A stretch of DNA of 64,000 bases from Streptomyces sp. CMB-StM0423. GTDB taxonomy: Bacteria; Actinomycetota; Actinomycetes; Streptomycetales; Streptomycetaceae. The DNA is taken from contig NZ_CP025407.1 in assembly GCF_002847285.1 (NCBI RefSeq), forward strand, positions 2,358,501 through 2,422,500, in the 5' to 3' direction. Each line of letters starts with the position of its first letter. Positions within the stretch are counted from its first letter, which is position 1. The notes below the pieces were generated by a model. The model was not told the origin of the DNA. It was given only the letters and a program-made list of their open reading frames with translations, and ran no database searches. A program made the position numbers and the translations under genes. Below are positions 34,038-41,850 of this stretch, piece after piece.

Positions 34038-34859
34038 TCATCCCTCCCGGGGGTGGAGGTAGGTGTCGAGGGCGTCGAGGTAGTCGCTTCCGTAGCCGGC
34101 GCATTGTTCGGCGGGGAGTTCCCAGCTCGTGGTGTAGGCAGTTCTGGCGTGGTGGATGCGGTCGCGGGCGGTCAGGCGGACTGGTTCGTCGTTGAGGGTC
34201 GTTACGGCGTGCTTGCTGGACGGGGCCGGGTGTGGGCCTTCGTTGAAGGGGGTGTCGGAGGTCAGGCGGACGGTGACCGTCGCAGCCTCGTCGGTCCCGT
34301 GGGTGGTGGGTTGGGGCCGAGCCAGGGGGATTTGTTTGAGTTCGTCGACGGGGTCGGGGGCGTCGGCGCGCAGGAGGAGCGGTGGTGCGGGTGGGCAGGA
34401 GCGGCGGCCGAGGTAGAGGGGCCAGCGAGGGTGGGTGAGGGCGTGGGCGCAGTCGGCCAGGAGGGTCGTGTCGCCGGGTGCGGTGACTGCGATGGTGAAG
34501 GCGGCGTCGGTGAGGTAGTGGCGGTGGGAGACGAGGGTGGCGGTGTCTTTGCCTCGTCGGGTGCCTTTGGCGGTGGGCAGGGTGCGGTGGGCGGGGTAGC
34601 CGCCGCCGACGGTGTGGAAGTCGACCAGGTGGGTGCCGGGCCGGTCGATGCGGATGGTGAAGCGCAGGCGCGGCAGCCGGCTGAACGGGCGCGAGAGGTC
34701 GTCGGTAAGGGCTTCGGCTCGGGGGATGCCCATGGCGGCGGCGATCATCCCGATGAGGGCGGAGCGGGTGGGGTGGGCGACGGTGTCGCGGTCGGTGAAG
34801 GCGCTGTGTTCGCCCCAGGATTGCAGCGGGGCGGCGAGGTGGAGGAGGAGCCCGGTCAC
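34038..34859 (-). CDS. cas5e: Cascade subunit Cas5e (CasD)
   Basis: 273 residues from GTG 34859, overlapping the cas7 stop by four bases. LLHLAAPLQSWGEHSAFTDR at the N-terminus and PTRSALIGMIAAAMGI are the Cas5 signature; VDFHTVGGGYPAHRTL and HRHYLTDAAFTIAV follow as expected for the I-E form. It caps the 5' handle of the crRNA in Cascade. Confidence 0.95.
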   Translation of the reverse strand: MTGLLLHLAAPLQSWGEHSAFTDRDTVAHPTRSALIGMIAAAMGIPRAEALTDDLSRPFSRLPRLRFTIRIDRPGTHLVDFHTVGGGYPAHRTLPTAKGTRRGKDTATLVSHRHYLTDAAFTIAVTAPGDTTLLADCAHALTHPRWPLYLGRRSCPPAPPLLLRADAPDPVDELKQIPLARPQPTTHGTDEAATVTVRLTSDTPFNEGPHPAPSSKHAVTTLNDEPVRLTARDRIHHARTAYTTSWELPAEQCAGYGSDYLDALDTYLHPREG

Positions 34860-36034
34860 TGGCCGGCCCCTTCCGGTGGCCAGACCGCGGCGAGGGCGGC
34901 GTCGACGAGCTCGGGGTAGGAGGCGACCTGGTTGCCGAGTCCGTCGCGGGGTTTGTCGTCGATGGACGCGTAGGCGCTGTGGATCAGGCCGGAGCCGCCA
35001 AGCAGGCGGCGGATGCGCTGGGCGTAGTCGTCGAGCGCTTCGCGGGAGCCTTCGGCCCAGCCGGCCGCCAGCGCCGGTACGGGTTGTTCGAAGGCGGCGG
35101 CCAGGGAGACGGGGCGGTCGGAGCGTACGGCGATGTGCACCAGGTCAGGGATGGTGTGCGGGGCGGTGGAGGTCTTCTTCGCCTGCGGCAGGCTGGTGAT
35201 GAACGCGGTGGCGAACGCGGCGGCCAGCGTGCGGGCGGTGACGGTGTCGGCGTGATGGGCGTCGGGGTCGGTGAGGTTGTCGGTGAGTTCACGCACGTCG
35301 AGGGTGGCGTAGCGGTAGAAGACGCCGCTGCTGTACTCGGCGGTGTTCATGTGGGCGCTGCCGGCGTCGGTGGCCCACTGCTCGGCGTCGTCGACGGCGG
35401 TGAAGAAGTCTGCTTGCACGGCAGTGCTGTGGGTGGTGAAGGCGTGGGCGACCTGGACGGCGCCGTCCACGCCAGCGCCGGGGATTTCCGCGAGCATGCG
35501 GCCGAAGAGGGCGATGGAGCCATTGAGGGAGCGCAGGACGGCGTGGATGTCGTCCTTAGGCAGCAGCGCCTTGGCTGCGGCTTTGGTGCCCAGTGCCTTG
35601 TGGAGGGCTTCGCGGTGGTCTTCGGCGATGTCGGCGAGGGCGGGGGCCGCGGTGTCGGGAAGGAACAGCAGGGATGCGGTGGTCTTGTCGCCCTGTTCCA
35701 GCGCGAGTTTGGAGTCCGTGGAGCGGATGATCTGTGCTGCGGCGAGTTCGGCTAGGTCGGCTGGCCATCCGCGGTTGTCGGTCAGTTCCCCTGCTACTTG
35801 CTGGGGCAGGCGGCGGGTGCGGACGGCTTGTTCTCCGATGGCTTCCTCGACGGCCTTTCGGGTGGGGCGCTTCCAGGCTTGGCTGGAGATGCGGGTGCGG
35901 TTCGTGCCGCCGAAGGTCAGTGTCTTGGGCGAGCCGAGGTCGTCGCGGTTGACGTTGCTGTACGGCAGTGTTTGCAGGACGTGGATGTCCACGAAACGAG
36001 GCTGATCAGGCGCGGAAGCTGCGGGCGTGCCCAT
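34856..36034 (-). CDS. cas7e: Cascade backbone subunit Cas7e (Cse4/CasC)
   Basis: 392 residues from ATG 36034, chosen for the AAAGGGA box; a longer open frame upstream is not needed. FVDIHVLQTLPYSNVNRDD, TFGGTNRTRISSQAWKRPTR and HMNTAEYSSGVFYRYATLDV are the Cse4 signatures. Several copies of the protein coat the spacer part of the crRNA. There is a 77-base gap to cse2. Confidence 0.95.
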   Translation of the reverse strand: MGTPAASAPDQPRFVDIHVLQTLPYSNVNRDDLGSPKTLTFGGTNRTRISSQAWKRPTRKAVEEAIGEQAVRTRRLPQQVAGELTDNRGWPADLAELAAAQIIRSTDSKLALEQGDKTTASLLFLPDTAAPALADIAEDHREALHKALGTKAAAKALLPKDDIHAVLRSLNGSIALFGRMLAEIPGAGVDGAVQVAHAFTTHSTAVQADFFTAVDDAEQWATDAGSAHMNTAEYSSGVFYRYATLDVRELTDNLTDPDAHHADTVTARTLAAAFATAFITSLPQAKKTSTAPHTIPDLVHIAVRSDRPVSLAAAFEQPVPALAAGWAEGSREALDDYAQRIRRLLGGSGLIHSAYASIDDKPRDGLGNQVASYPELVDAALAAVWPPEGAGQ

Positions 36035-36111
36035 AGCGGTTCCCTTTCGTTCCTGGTGGCGTGTCATGAGTTCGCAGCCGGTCGTTGCGGGCCAGCAGAG
36101 GGGCGTGCAGG

Positions 36112-36867
36112 TCAGGTGGCCGGGGCAGCGGTGCCCTGAGGTTCGTTGGCCGCGGGGCCGTTGCGGGCTGCTGCGGCAGCGCGCTGCCGGCGCAGGGTGC
36201 GGTAGTAGTGCTCCAGCCACCGCGCGGCGATCGCATCGCGGCGATACCGCCACCCGGAAAGGTCGCTGAGCAGGCACGCATAGTCCACCGGGACGCCGAC
36301 AGTGCCCAGTTGGCGCAGCACGCCAGGGAGCATGCGGTGGATGCCGTCGACGTCCTGGCGGACCATCAGGTGCAGACGGGCTTCCACCCCGTCTTCTTTC
36401 AGTGGTTCCCCGTCGCGGCGTGCTACGGCCAGGGCGAGGCTCTCCCCCAAGCTGGTGCCCCAGGGACCGAAGGAGGCGGTGTCACGAGCCTGGGAGGTGG
36501 GAGGTGGGGAGTTGTCGGCGTTTGGGGTCGTGGTGGTGTCCGATGCGGCGGCGGGTGGGGGTTCACCGTCGGGGTCACGCTGGGCGCGTGGGCGGGCGGC
36601 GATCAACGCGGCCACCGCGTAGTGCGCACGTCGGGCATCGCCGCGGGCATGGTCGGGGACCAGCCCGGGGCGCAGCAGCTTCGCGTGGGTTCGGGCGGGT
36701 ACTTCCTCGACCGCTTTGCCCAGGCCGCGCCGCAACGCCTGCTGGGTACCGGGATCGGCGCAGGCGGCTCGGACGGCGGCGACGAAGGTGTCGTAGGGCC
36801 GCAGGAACTCCTGGCGATCCGGCGCCGTGACCTCCTCGCCCTCCGGCGGGGGTGTGGTGCTCGTCAT
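36112..36867 (-). CDS. cse2: Cascade small subunit Cse2 (CasB)
   Basis: 251 residues from ATG 36867, which follows an AAAGGAG box by eight bases. QEFLRPYDTFVAAVRAAC and DVDGIHRMLPGVLRQLG with DYACLLSDLSGWRYRRD fit Cse2. It is longer than the usual 160-200 residues because of a Pro/Thr/Ser-rich insert near residues 95-130. Two copies stabilise the R-loop in Cascade. It lies 14 bases after cse1. Confidence 0.9.
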   Translation of the reverse strand: MTSTTPPPEGEEVTAPDRQEFLRPYDTFVAAVRAACADPGTQQALRRGLGKAVEEVPARTHAKLLRPGLVPDHARGDARRAHYAVAALIAARPRAQRDPDGEPPPAAASDTTTTPNADNSPPPTSQARDTASFGPWGTSLGESLALAVARRDGEPLKEDGVEARLHLMVRQDVDGIHRMLPGVLRQLGTVGVPVDYACLLSDLSGWRYRRDAIAARWLEHYYRTLRRQRAAAAARNGPAANEPQGTAAPAT

Positions 36868-36881
36868 CGGGTGCTCTCCTT

Positions 36882-38483
36882 TCACGTGCGGCGGTCGGGA
36901 TCCAGCAGGCTGCGCACCAGTCCGCGGGCGGATTCACGGGCTTTGGCGCCTCGGGGGGTGCTGGCGACTGGCCGGGTGATCTCGTCGTAGGTGGTCAAGG
37001 CGATCCGGCCGAAGGTGCCCTGGACGCCGCTGAAATCGCCGGCGTCCAGCAGCGCCCAGAAACGCTCTTCGGCTGCCGGCCAGTACCGGGCCAGGGCCTG
37101 CTTCGGCCACGGTCCGCCGCTCTTGCCTGCTTTGCCGGTGCGCGCCGGGGCGTCACCGGCGGTGCGGGCCAGGCGGTCGTCCCCGAACGGGGTGGTATAC
37201 GCGCGCCAGGCGCTGCCCAGGGCGTAAGCCAGTCGGCTCGCGGCCTTCTCCGCCGCTACCCGGGCATCCTTCGCCCCACGCGCAAGTGCATTGTCCTGAC
37301 GGTCCGCGGAGGCATCGAGGAGGGTGAACAGCTCGGGTGTGGCGGCGGTGAAGTAGGTGCGATCCCGCGTCTGACCGTCCTGGTCGAAGCCATAGGCGAC
37401 GACCCGGACGGCACGCATGACCTCGTCGGGGAGTTGGCCGGCGAGTTTGTCGAGCACCGCGGGGCGCCGGCCGCCATCACCGCGATGCAGCAGCACGAGT
37501 GAGTCCAAGTCCCGCCACAAGGACCGCTTAGCTTGCGCGTCGCGCGGCCGTAGCGTGCCGTCGCGGCCCTCGTCCCACACCAGGAACGGGTCGGCATCCG
37601 GCGGCCGAACGCTGCGAAAGGCCCAGGTCATCGTGGCGTCCACGACGCTCTGCCCGTCCTCACCCGGGTACAGCAGCACCGCGTGCTGAAAGCGCTGGGT
37701 CAGCAGCGACCGCGGACCCACGGCCCCGTCCGGTGGCGTCAGCGGGTCGGGAAGCTCATCGCGCTCCCACGGGCACCTATCGGCGTCCGGGCCACCGCTC
37801 GCCTGCTGCCACGTACCGGGCGCGGGGATGCCCAGCAGCAACGACTCATACAGCGACCTGCCCACCGGGTGATACGACAACGCCCGCCGCAGCGGCCCGG
37901 CGTAGGTGTTGCCGAAGCGCTGGCCGTCCACCGTGCGCGGGGTGCACTGCCCGGACGGGCCGTAGTACATCTGCGCAATCAGATGCAGCGCCGCCTCGGA
38001 CGACGGAAGAGGAACCTGCTCACCATCGGTGAAGTGCCCGAAGAACACCTGGTTGTTGCCGGCCGGACGTGCCATGACCAGCTTGTTCACCCCCGACCTG
38101 CCGGCACACTGCTCATCCAACCGAGGATCTTGCAGGAACGGACGCACCGGATCATGCAGCCGCAGCCGCCCGCCGTGCTCGGCGAAGTACTCCTCCACCA
38201 CCGACGGCTCGAACCCTCGGGCAGCCTGCAGGAGTTCATAGCGGCGATCCAGCCAGACCGTACTGTCGGAGAGCGCGTCCAGACCGGACAAGCGGGCAGC
38301 CATCGCACACAGGATGCGCAGCAGCCCGGAAGCGGCCGGCGGCAGCCCAACGGCCAGCGACTCGACGCGATGCGCGTCGAGAAACAACTCACGCAAACCA
38401 ACGGCGCGGGCACCATCCGCTGTCCGCACGGGGATCCACGGACGGCTACGGAGATCGAAATAGTCGGCTTGGACGTCAGACAT
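36882..38483 (-). CDS. cse1: Cascade large subunit Cse1 (Cas8e/CasA)
   Basis: 533 residues from ATG 38483 with a GAGGTG box. FDLRSRPWIPVRTADGARAV at the start, PPAASGLLRILCAMAARLSG and YYGPSGQCTPRTVDGQRFG are typical of Cse1. The protein recognises the PAM, starts DNA unwinding and recruits Cas3. It is the first gene of the cse1-cas2 operon. The promoter must lie in the 316 bases up to cas3, which also hold the degenerate repeats described separately. Confidence 0.95.
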   Translation of the reverse strand: MSDVQADYFDLRSRPWIPVRTADGARAVGLRELFLDAHRVESLAVGLPPAASGLLRILCAMAARLSGLDALSDSTVWLDRRYELLQAARGFEPSVVEEYFAEHGGRLRLHDPVRPFLQDPRLDEQCAGRSGVNKLVMARPAGNNQVFFGHFTDGEQVPLPSSEAALHLIAQMYYGPSGQCTPRTVDGQRFGNTYAGPLRRALSYHPVGRSLYESLLLGIPAPGTWQQASGGPDADRCPWERDELPDPLTPPDGAVGPRSLLTQRFQHAVLLYPGEDGQSVVDATMTWAFRSVRPPDADPFLVWDEGRDGTLRPRDAQAKRSLWRDLDSLVLLHRGDGGRRPAVLDKLAGQLPDEVMRAVRVVAYGFDQDGQTRDRTYFTAATPELFTLLDASADRQDNALARGAKDARVAAEKAASRLAYALGSAWRAYTTPFGDDRLARTAGDAPARTGKAGKSGGPWPKQALARYWPAAEERFWALLDAGDFSGVQGTFGRIALTTYDEITRPVASTPRGAKARESARGLVRSLLDPDRRT

Positions 38484-38565
38484 GGCAGATAGCGCACCTC
38501 AACGGGACGATGAGACTGGCGGTTGCGACCGGGGCTTTGGCCGCCGAAGTGACGTAACGTGAGAC

Positions 38566-38696
38566 CGGTTCTCCGCCACGGCGGAGGTGGCCCGGCGGTC
38601 AGGCAGGTCAGGAGCGCGCAGACCTGTCAGGTCCCGTTCCCGCGCAGGCGGGGGTCCGGAGGGACCGCCCTGACTGGATGCCAGGGACGGCCCTCC
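38566..38696 (+). ncRNA. Candidate crRNA-like RNA gene (degenerate mini-CRISPR)
   Basis: Two degenerate I-E repeats lie between cas3 and cse1 on the + strand. The first (38566-38594) matches the array repeat at 21 of 29 positions and keeps the stem CTCCGC/GCGGAG with a changed loop (CACG). The second (about 38630-38658) keeps a stem CCCGC/GCGGG and the GGTCCG end but little else. They enclose a 35-base pseudo-spacer (38595-38629). A strong hairpin follows at once (38658-38696: GGAGGG...CCCTG, 9-base loop, CAGGG...CCCTCC), a plausible terminator. This is the layout of crRNA-like regulators (CreR or CreA) reported near cas genes in type I systems. Transcription and processing are inferred. An operator or plain repeat decay remain possible. 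Confidence 0.55.
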
Positions 38697-38799
38697 TACA
38701 GTCGCGACAACTCGACGGTAGGGGGCTGTTTGATCCACTGTGGAGTTTCTTGAAAGGTGGTGAGGTACGTCAGTACAAAGCACGTCTGGAGTAGTAGGG

Positions 38800-41766
38800 T
38801 TACTCATCGAGTCGCCGTACAGTCAGCCCCAACGTGTGCGTCAGGGTCAGTACGTGGTCTCCGAAGATCGCGCCGGCTGTGCTCTGTTCAGTGACCTGGT
38901 GGGGAGCGAGCACCAGGCGCGAGAGCCTGGGCTCCTGTCTCCAGTCCGGCGGAGGTTCGTGGGCCTCGCCGGCCGACTGGTGCCAGCGGCCGTGGGCGAG
39001 CGGAACCACGTAGCCCAGCAGTGCGCGGACTTCTGCGCGGGTGAAGCGGCCGTCGGGGCGGCTACCCCGGGGCGGTAGTGGGACTTCGCATGCTTCGTCG
39101 AGCCATCGGCGCCCTGCCGCGTCGACGAAGACGGGCAGCAGCGGCACACTCTCCAGCCCGAGCCGGGTGGCGATGAGATCTTCGTCCGCCTCGCTGGTGG
39201 TCAGCTCGTGCAACGAGCCCACCTGCTGCGGCGGCGGAAGCATCACCATCCCGGCAAGATGCGTGCGAGCCATCTCATCGCCCAGGCGCTTGATGTCCCA
39301 CTTCATCAGGTTCTCGGGATTGCTGGAGACGAACTCCTCGGCGTAAACGCCGTCGACCAGCGTCTGCACATCACCGGGCACCCGGACGCAAGCAGATCCG
39401 TGCTGCTCCAGGAGATCCACCGTCCGCTGCAACAGGGACGGCGCATACACATCGCCCCATGCCGCCGGCGGTGAGAGCCGGCCCTCGTCATCTGCCGGGA
39501 TGAGGACCGCCAGGCGCGGGTCCTGGCACCACCGTGGCCGCGGCGTTGCCGCGTGCCGCCAGATTCGCCCGGCCCGCTGCAACAGCAATGCCATCGGCGC
39601 CAGATCGGTGATCATGAGGTCGAAGTCCAGATCGAGCGACTGCTCGATCACCTGCGTGGCCACGAGCACGGCACCACGCGGCGGCCTCGGGCGCTGTACG
39701 CCCTCCTTGCCGACAGGCCCGAACCACTGCTCCATCTCCGCGGTGATCTGCCCTCTGCGGTGGGCAGGGAAGCGCGCATGCAGCAGCCGCAGATGCGGCC
39801 CGGCAGCAGCACCGCTTCCGGCGGCGTCATCGGCCGAACGGTCGTCCCAGCCGCGGTAGTCGGCGCCGAACAGGGCACGGTAGTGCTCGCGCAGGGCCTG
39901 GTACGTCTGCTGCGCCTCCGCGACCGTCGTGCAGATCACCGCCGCGCAGCCGCCTTCGGCCACCACCGGCTCAAGCTCTTCCAACAACAGGGCCAAGCGC
40001 CCGTCAGCGCGCGTGGGGTCGTAGGAGTGGGCCACCTCCCGGCGGGCGATCGTCAGAGTGCGCGCCCGCTCGCTGGTGATCACAGCCGATGGGCCGATGG
40101 TCCTGCCCTGGGCGGCATCCGCGTACAGCCACCCTGGGTAGGCGGGCTGGGGAATCGAGGATGCGCCGGGCGGGTGACCGGCGCCGACCAGATACGCCTC
40201 GATCAGACCTGTCGCCGTCGAGCCGGTAAGCGTCGCGGACAACAGCACCACCGGGACATCCATCGCGCCCAGCCACGTCAGCAGCCGCAGCAGCAGAGCG
40301 TGGGTGTAGGCATCGTAGGCATGAGCCTCATCGATGATCACCGTCTTGCCCGACAGACCCAGATGGCGCAGCGCATTCCACTTGATCGGCAACACGGCCA
40401 TCAACGCCTGATCGACCGTACCCACCGTGACAGGCGCGAGAATGCCCCGGCCACGCATGCGTAACCACCGGCCGGCCACCAACGACGCCGCCTCCGCCGC
40501 ACCCCGGGAGTCGGCATCGTTCTGCGACAGCACCCGCGGCTCGACCTCATCCTCACCCGCAGCAGGCTCCGCATACCCCGCGAAGAGATCCGCCGCACCG
40601 TGCAGCAAAGAGATCTTCGCCGGGCCGCGGACATTGCGTGCCGTGAAGTCGAGCACCCGGCCGTACATCTGATTGGCCGTCGCCTGAGTCGGCAACGCGA
40701 AGAACACCCCGCTGCTGCTGCACACCTCACCCATCAGCGCCGCCGCGTACAACGCCGCCTCCGTCTTGCCCTCCCCCGGCGGTGCGGTGACCAGCAACAC
40801 ACCCGGACCCCTCACCGCGCCCGACAGCCCCCGCTCCAGGCTGGCCTGCAGCTCATACGGCTTCGCGATCTGCGGAAACAGCTCCCTCAGCCCACCCGAA
40901 CGAAACCGCGCACAGCCCAGTCCAGCAGCCTCGACAAGCCCGGAAGCGGCGCGTTCAGCACGCTCGGCATGGGCCGCCAACGCCTCCGGAGAAGCCAGAC
41001 CGCCATCGGCCTCCGCAGCGGCCTGCTGAGCCGCCACCGCGTGTTCCTGACTCGCCAGCCAGTCCGAGATGATGACCACACCCGCCACGACCACCGCCAA
41101 ATCCACCGGCAGCGCCCGCACCGCAGGCACCACCGGCCGCCCCAACACCTCGTGCAACGCGGTCACATGCTCGCGCCGCTGATCTTCCCAACCACCGCAG
41201 CCCAGCTCGGGAAGCCCAGCCAGCGGATCACGCAAGTCCCGCTCCTCCGCCGCCCGCGGGTAACGGCCGTGGTGCCCCCCGAGAAGCTGGGCAACCTGCA
41301 TCAGCAACAGCCCCGCAGGCCGGCCCGAAACCGGATAACCCAGCTCCGCCAGCAGTTGCGGCACCACCCGACTCGTCGCCAGCTCATGGCGGATCTTCGC
41401 CGACTGCTGCAACCCGGGCTCAAGCACGTACGGCGCCTCGCCGAGGAACGCACAATGCGCCGGCTGGTCCCGACGGGCCAACTCCTGGAACTGCGACAGG
41501 ATCTTCCCCACATCGTGAAGACCAGCCCAGAACATCACCACCCGCCGGGCATCAGCACCACAGACACCCAGCGCCCCGGCGATCAACTCCCGCCGCCCCG
41601 CAGCCAACACGGAATCCCAGAGGCCACCCGCGACCATCGCGGTATCCACCAGATGCCCGACCAACGGATAGGGCCGCTCCAGCCCGTCAGCCTTCCCCCA
41701 CAGCCGCGTATCGATCACATCCCGCCCCCCCACGCACACCGGTTCGTACTCCGCGTACTCCAGCAC
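38800..41766 (-). CDS. cas3: CRISPR helicase-nuclease Cas3
   Basis: 988 residues from GTG 41766. The N-terminal HD nuclease has GHLVDTA and WAGLHDVGKI (His-Asp pair near residue 85). The SF2 helicase has Walker A TAPPGEGKTEAALYAA near 325, DEAH box IIDEAHAYDAYTH near 477, and late motifs ATQVIEQSLDLDFD and QRAGRIWRHA. It is recruited by Cascade to degrade the non-target strand. It is read away from array 2, with the array leader as its upstream region. No frame damage is seen. Confidence 0.95.
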   Translation of the reverse strand: MLEYAEYEPVCVGGRDVIDTRLWGKADGLERPYPLVGHLVDTAMVAGGLWDSVLAAGRRELIAGALGVCGADARRVVMFWAGLHDVGKILSQFQELARRDQPAHCAFLGEAPYVLEPGLQQSAKIRHELATSRVVPQLLAELGYPVSGRPAGLLLMQVAQLLGGHHGRYPRAAEERDLRDPLAGLPELGCGGWEDQRREHVTALHEVLGRPVVPAVRALPVDLAVVVAGVVIISDWLASQEHAVAAQQAAAEADGGLASPEALAAHAERAERAASGLVEAAGLGCARFRSGGLRELFPQIAKPYELQASLERGLSGAVRGPGVLLVTAPPGEGKTEAALYAAALMGEVCSSSGVFFALPTQATANQMYGRVLDFTARNVRGPAKISLLHGAADLFAGYAEPAAGEDEVEPRVLSQNDADSRGAAEAASLVAGRWLRMRGRGILAPVTVGTVDQALMAVLPIKWNALRHLGLSGKTVIIDEAHAYDAYTHALLLRLLTWLGAMDVPVVLLSATLTGSTATGLIEAYLVGAGHPPGASSIPQPAYPGWLYADAAQGRTIGPSAVITSERARTLTIARREVAHSYDPTRADGRLALLLEELEPVVAEGGCAAVICTTVAEAQQTYQALREHYRALFGADYRGWDDRSADDAAGSGAAAGPHLRLLHARFPAHRRGQITAEMEQWFGPVGKEGVQRPRPPRGAVLVATQVIEQSLDLDFDLMITDLAPMALLLQRAGRIWRHAATPRPRWCQDPRLAVLIPADDEGRLSPPAAWGDVYAPSLLQRTVDLLEQHGSACVRVPGDVQTLVDGVYAEEFVSSNPENLMKWDIKRLGDEMARTHLAGMVMLPPPQQVGSLHELTTSEADEDLIATRLGLESVPLLPVFVDAAGRRWLDEACEVPLPPRGSRPDGRFTRAEVRALLGYVVPLAHGRWHQSAGEAHEPPPDWRQEPRLSRLVLAPHQVTEQSTAGAIFGDHVLTLTHTLGLTVRRLDE

Positions 41767-41850
41767 ACGCCTCTGACATCATGCAGAGGTGAACGCACCA
41801 GCCAGAGTCAAGGAACTGCAAAGCGCCTGAAACACCGCAGGTCAGAAAGA
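41767..41850 (+). promoter_or_regulatory. Leader of CRISPR array 2 and cas3 upstream region
   Basis: 84 bases between the cas3 start and the first repeat. It must hold the promoter of the array (+) and probably that of cas3 (-). It aligns over its full length with the leader of array 1; the blocks GTCAAGGAA, TGCAAAGC and CGCAGGTCAGAAAGA are best conserved. Confidence 0.75.

Noticed and set aside
32923..34919. Large frames antisense or out of frame to cas1, cas6e and cas5e
   Set aside because: Repetitive Pro/Arg/His or Gly/Val composition; the cas genes in the other frame are certain.
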